6,938 nucleotides of DNA from JBDUDR01 sp040002845 (lineage in GTDB: Bacteria; Actinomycetota; Actinomycetes; Propionibacteriales; Nocardioidaceae), in the NCBI GenBank assembly GCA_040002845.1, contig JBDUDR010000147.1:1-6938 (forward strand). The letters run 5' to 3'. Below, one piece after another: positions 5,113 through 6,938 of this stretch; position 1 is the first letter of the stretch, and every line of letters begins with the position of its first letter. Under the pieces are notes generated by a model. It was given only the letters and a program-made list of their open reading frames with translations. It was not told the origin of the DNA and did not search any database. The position numbers were made by a program, and so were the translations under genes.

Positions 5113-5901
5113 CTAGGCAAGCGAATTGTGGGCGTTTCGCTCCATTACGAGGCGAAGTCCGATGAGCGTCAACCACGGTTCGTGTTGGTCGACAACGGTG
5201 CACTCGTCCAGTACGAATCCCGCGAGGCCACCGGTTGCAGTGACCGTGATCGTCGCGCGATCGACGCCGAGCTCGGCGACCATCCGGTTGACAATGCCGT
5301 CGACCTGCCCCGCGAAGCCGTAGACCGCACCGGATTGCAGGGCCTCCACGGTGTTTCGCGCAATGACCGACCGGGGGCGCAGGAGTTCTACCTTGCGCAG
5401 CTGTGCGCCCCGCCGGCCCAGTGCCTCCAGCGAGATTTCAATCCCGGGCGCGATGGCACCCCCGATGTACTCGCCCCGCGCGCTGATGACGTCGAACGTG
5501 GTAGCCGTGCCGAAGTCGACCACGATGCAGGGACCGCCGTACAGGTGGGTGGCGGCCAACGCATTCATGATCCGATCGGTCCCCACCTCGCGGGGATTGT
5601 CCATCAGCACGGGTACGCCGGTTCGTACTCCGGGCTCGACGACGACCGATCGGATATCGGAGTAATAGCGATGCAGCATGTCTCGCATCTCGTGCAGCAC
5701 CATCGGAACGGTCGAGCACAACGAGATTCCGTCGACGGTGCCGTCCTTACCGACAGCGGCCAGGAGACCCTGGAACAGGACTGCCCACTCATCGGCGCTG
5801 CGTCGCTCATCGGTGGCAACCCGCCAATGCTCGACAATCTTGTCGCCTTCGAACAGACCCAGCACCGTGTGGCTGTTACCCACATCGATACACAGGAGCA
5901 T
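5113..5901 (-). CDS. coaX: Type III pantothenate kinase CoaX
   Basis: CoaX phosphorylates pantothenate to 4'-phosphopantothenate, the first committed step of coenzyme A synthesis in the cytoplasm. The 262-residue product is of usual size and has the ASKHA-fold signatures in order. These are the N-terminal phosphate loop IDVGNSHTVLG (5-15), the pantothenate-binding and catalytic DNPREVGTDR (101-110, with Asp109 as the expected general base), the second phosphate loop VDFGTATTFDVI (128-139), YIGGAIAPG (145-153) and TGGLA (223-227). Type III enzymes typically need a monovalent cation and resist CoA feedback. Its ATG directly follows the nadC stop (TAG-ATG) with no spacing, so translation is very likely coupled. 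A GAGGG inside the last nadC codons is the only ribosome-site candidate. Confidence 0.96.
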   Translation of the reverse strand: MLLCIDVGNSHTVLGLFEGDKIVEHWRVATDERRSADEWAVLFQGLLAAVGKDGTVDGISLCSTVPMVLHEMRDMLHRYYSDIRSVVVEPGVRTGVPVLMDNPREVGTDRIMNALAATHLYGGPCIVVDFGTATTFDVISARGEYIGGAIAPGIEISLEALGRRGAQLRKVELLRPRSVIARNTVEALQSGAVYGFAGQVDGIVNRMVAELGVDRATITVTATGGLAGFVLDECTVVDQHEPWLTLIGLRLVMERNAHNSLA

Positions 5902-6798
5902 CTAGTACACGCCCTCGCTCTGGCGAAGATCGAGCGCAATGTCAAGTGCCGGGGCCGACTGGGCGAGCGTGCTCACGGCGATGCCGTCGACACCGGTCTG
6001 TGCGACTGCCCAGGCCCGTTCGAGACTGAGCGCGCCACTCGCCTCTACCTGAGCACGCCCGCCGATACGGCGTACAGCACGCCGCATCTCACTCGGCGGC
6101 ATGTTGTCGAGAAGCAGCACGCCCGCACCGGCCTCCAGCGCCTCGAGTGCCTCCTCGACCGAACCCACCTCGACCTGAACAAGCACGTCGGGACTGGCGG
6201 CTCGGACCCGCTTGTACGCGAGGCCGACGCCGCCCGCAGCCAGCGCGTGGTTGTCCTTCACCAGGGCGGAATCGGACAAGGACATCCGGTGATTGGCGCC
6301 ACCGCCGCAGCGAACGGCGTAGCGCTCCAGTCGGCGCATCAGGGGAGTCGTCTTGCGAGTGTCGCGAATCGTCGCCGGGGTGCCTACGACTGCATCCACC
6401 CACTTGCGGGTCAGAGTGGCGACGCCGGACAGATGACACAGGATGTTCAGCGCGGTGCGCTCGGCCGTCAGCAGCGCCCGGGTCGGGCCGCGAGCGGTCA
6501 TCAGGATGTTGCCACGCCAGACGTGCGAACCGTCCTCCATCCGTGGGCCGATTCGGATGCTCTCGGCCCCGCAGTGCCAGAGGGCCACCTCGGCGACGGC
6601 GAGCCCTGCGACAATCCCTTCTCCCCGCGCGATGAAGTCACCAGTGGCCTCGGAGTCACTGTCCACCGTGGCCAACGTGGTCACGTCGCCTCCGCCGTCG
6701 AGGTCCTCGTCGAGGGCAGCTCGGACGAAGTCGCTGGTGTAGTAGGGGTCGAGACCGGCGTCCTCCAGGCGCATGGTCAACCCAGGGGGAAGGGTCAT
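5902..6798 (-). CDS. nadC: Nicotinate-nucleotide pyrophosphorylase (quinolinate phosphoribosyltransferase) NadC
   Basis: NadC converts quinolinate and PRPP to nicotinate mononucleotide, CO2 and pyrophosphate in de novo NAD synthesis. From ATG 6798 the product has 298 residues, normal for the family. Signatures in order are EDLDGGGDVTT (31-41), ERTALNILCHLSGVATLT (113-130), RDTRKTTPLMRRLERYAVRCGGGANHRM (145-172, quinolinate and phosphate binding), SALVKDNH (177-184), VQVEVGSVEEA (208-218), LLLDNM (228-233), VEASGALSL (251-259) and TGVDGIAVSTL (268-278). SGAL stands where SGGI is usual, a mild change. Start choice: GGAGGA lies just before ATG 6798, whereas ATG 6888 in the same frame would add 30 residues that resemble nothing in the family and lacks a ribosome site. 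It is followed without a gap by coaX. nadB is a frequent upstream neighbour but is not visible here. Confidence 0.95.
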   Translation of the reverse strand: MTLPPGLTMRLEDAGLDPYYTSDFVRAALDEDLDGGGDVTTLATVDSDSEATGDFIARGEGIVAGLAVAEVALWHCGAESIRIGPRMEDGSHVWRGNILMTARGPTRALLTAERTALNILCHLSGVATLTRKWVDAVVGTPATIRDTRKTTPLMRRLERYAVRCGGGANHRMSLSDSALVKDNHALAAGGVGLAYKRVRAASPDVLVQVEVGSVEEALEALEAGAGVLLLDNMPPSEMRRAVRRIGGRAQVEASGALSLERAWAVAQTGVDGIAVSTLAQSAPALDIALDLRQSEGVY

Positions 6799-6801
6799 CG
6801 G

Positions 6802-6807
6802 TCCTCC
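6802..6807 (-). promoter_or_regulatory. Shine-Dalgarno that fixes the nadC start
   Basis: GGAGGA on the minus strand lies three bases before ATG 6798 (four from the GGAGG core). The spacing is short but the match is strong, and no comparable site precedes the alternative ATG at 6888. Confidence 0.7.
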
Positions 6808-6938
6808 AGCGGGTTCGCCCCAACCGTCCAACCAATACCCCTGATCCCGAGCTGTCGCGGTGGGGATGGAGGGCCGGCAGGTGCGCATTCGCTCACGCTT
6901 GGAGGTTACCGGCGAACCCGCGACGATGGGAGATGGCG
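6808..6938. other. Region upstream of nadC, possibly including the end of another gene
   Basis: No promoter is clear here. On the minus strand one frame from the window edge reads AISHRRGFAGNLQA and stops at TGA (6893-6895); another stops at TAA (6906-6908). Either could be the tail of an upstream gene such as nadB, but neither short peptide is recognisable. The nadC frame itself is open to the edge, which is common in this base composition. Confidence 0.3.

Noticed and set aside
4839..5120. A 93-codon minus-strand open frame filling the lsr2-coaX gap
   Set aside because: It overlaps both the coaX 3' end and the lsr2 start, runs through the lsr2 promoter and Shine-Dalgarno, and has no recognisable domain.
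6799..6888. A longer NadC beginning at ATG 6888
   Set aside because: The extra 30 residues are not like any NadC N-terminus, no Shine-Dalgarno precedes that ATG, and GGAGGA marks ATG 6798.
1..6938. A new mobile, defence or biosynthetic system
   Set aside because: All confident genes are core actinobacterial housekeeping genes in a conserved order, with no transposase, integrase, att-like repeats, CRISPR repeats or unusual base composition except the short A/T-rich lsr2 promoter.

Overview
The window is high-GC chromosomal DNA from an actinobacterium. The evidence is an Lsr2 nucleoid protein, a ClpC1-type Clp ATPase very close to the mycobacterial and streptomycete proteins, a short MutY without a Nudix domain, and candidate SigH/SigR and ClgR control elements in front of clpC. 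The genus cannot be fixed from the sequence. This is a conserved housekeeping region: I see no mobile element, CRISPR array, tRNA, rRNA or defence/biosynthetic island, and no new multi-gene system.

Layout, left to right. Positions 1-737 (minus strand) hold the first 245 codons of a membrane-anchored, exported protein of unknown function that runs off the left edge. It is divergent from mutY (799-1695, plus), the A/G mismatch adenine glycosylase. mutY converges, with a gap of only 12 bases, on clpC (1708-4242, minus), the Hsp100 unfoldase of the ClpCP protease. About 300 bases upstream of clpC carry a candidate disulphide-stress promoter (GGGAAC-N18-GTT) with a ClgR-like box (GTTCGC-N5-GCG) just upstream of it. 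lsr2 follows (4549-4866, minus) with its own good promoter and Shine-Dalgarno. After 246 non-coding bases come coaX (5113-5901, minus; type III pantothenate kinase) and nadC (5902-6798, minus; quinolinate phosphoribosyltransferase). nadC and coaX abut with no spacing and form a cofactor (NAD and CoA) operon. The last 140 bases are upstream of nadC and hold at most the tail of another gene.

How the parts relate: the order mutY ... clpC - lsr2 - coaX is a known actinobacterial neighbourhood; in Mycobacterium tuberculosis it is mutY ... clpC1 - lsr2 - lysS - ... - coaX - panD. Here there is no lysS between lsr2 and coaX, and nadC rather than panD lies next to coaX. clpC appears wired to protein-quality and thiol-stress control, lsr2 is transcribed alone, and nadC-coaX are translationally coupled.

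Points most worth a second look: two unusual residues next to the ClpC Walker A motifs (Q223 in D1, W557 in D2), an in-frame (Asp-Val-Pro)x5 tandem repeat at the ClpC C-terminus, and the combined SigH/ClgR-like promoter.
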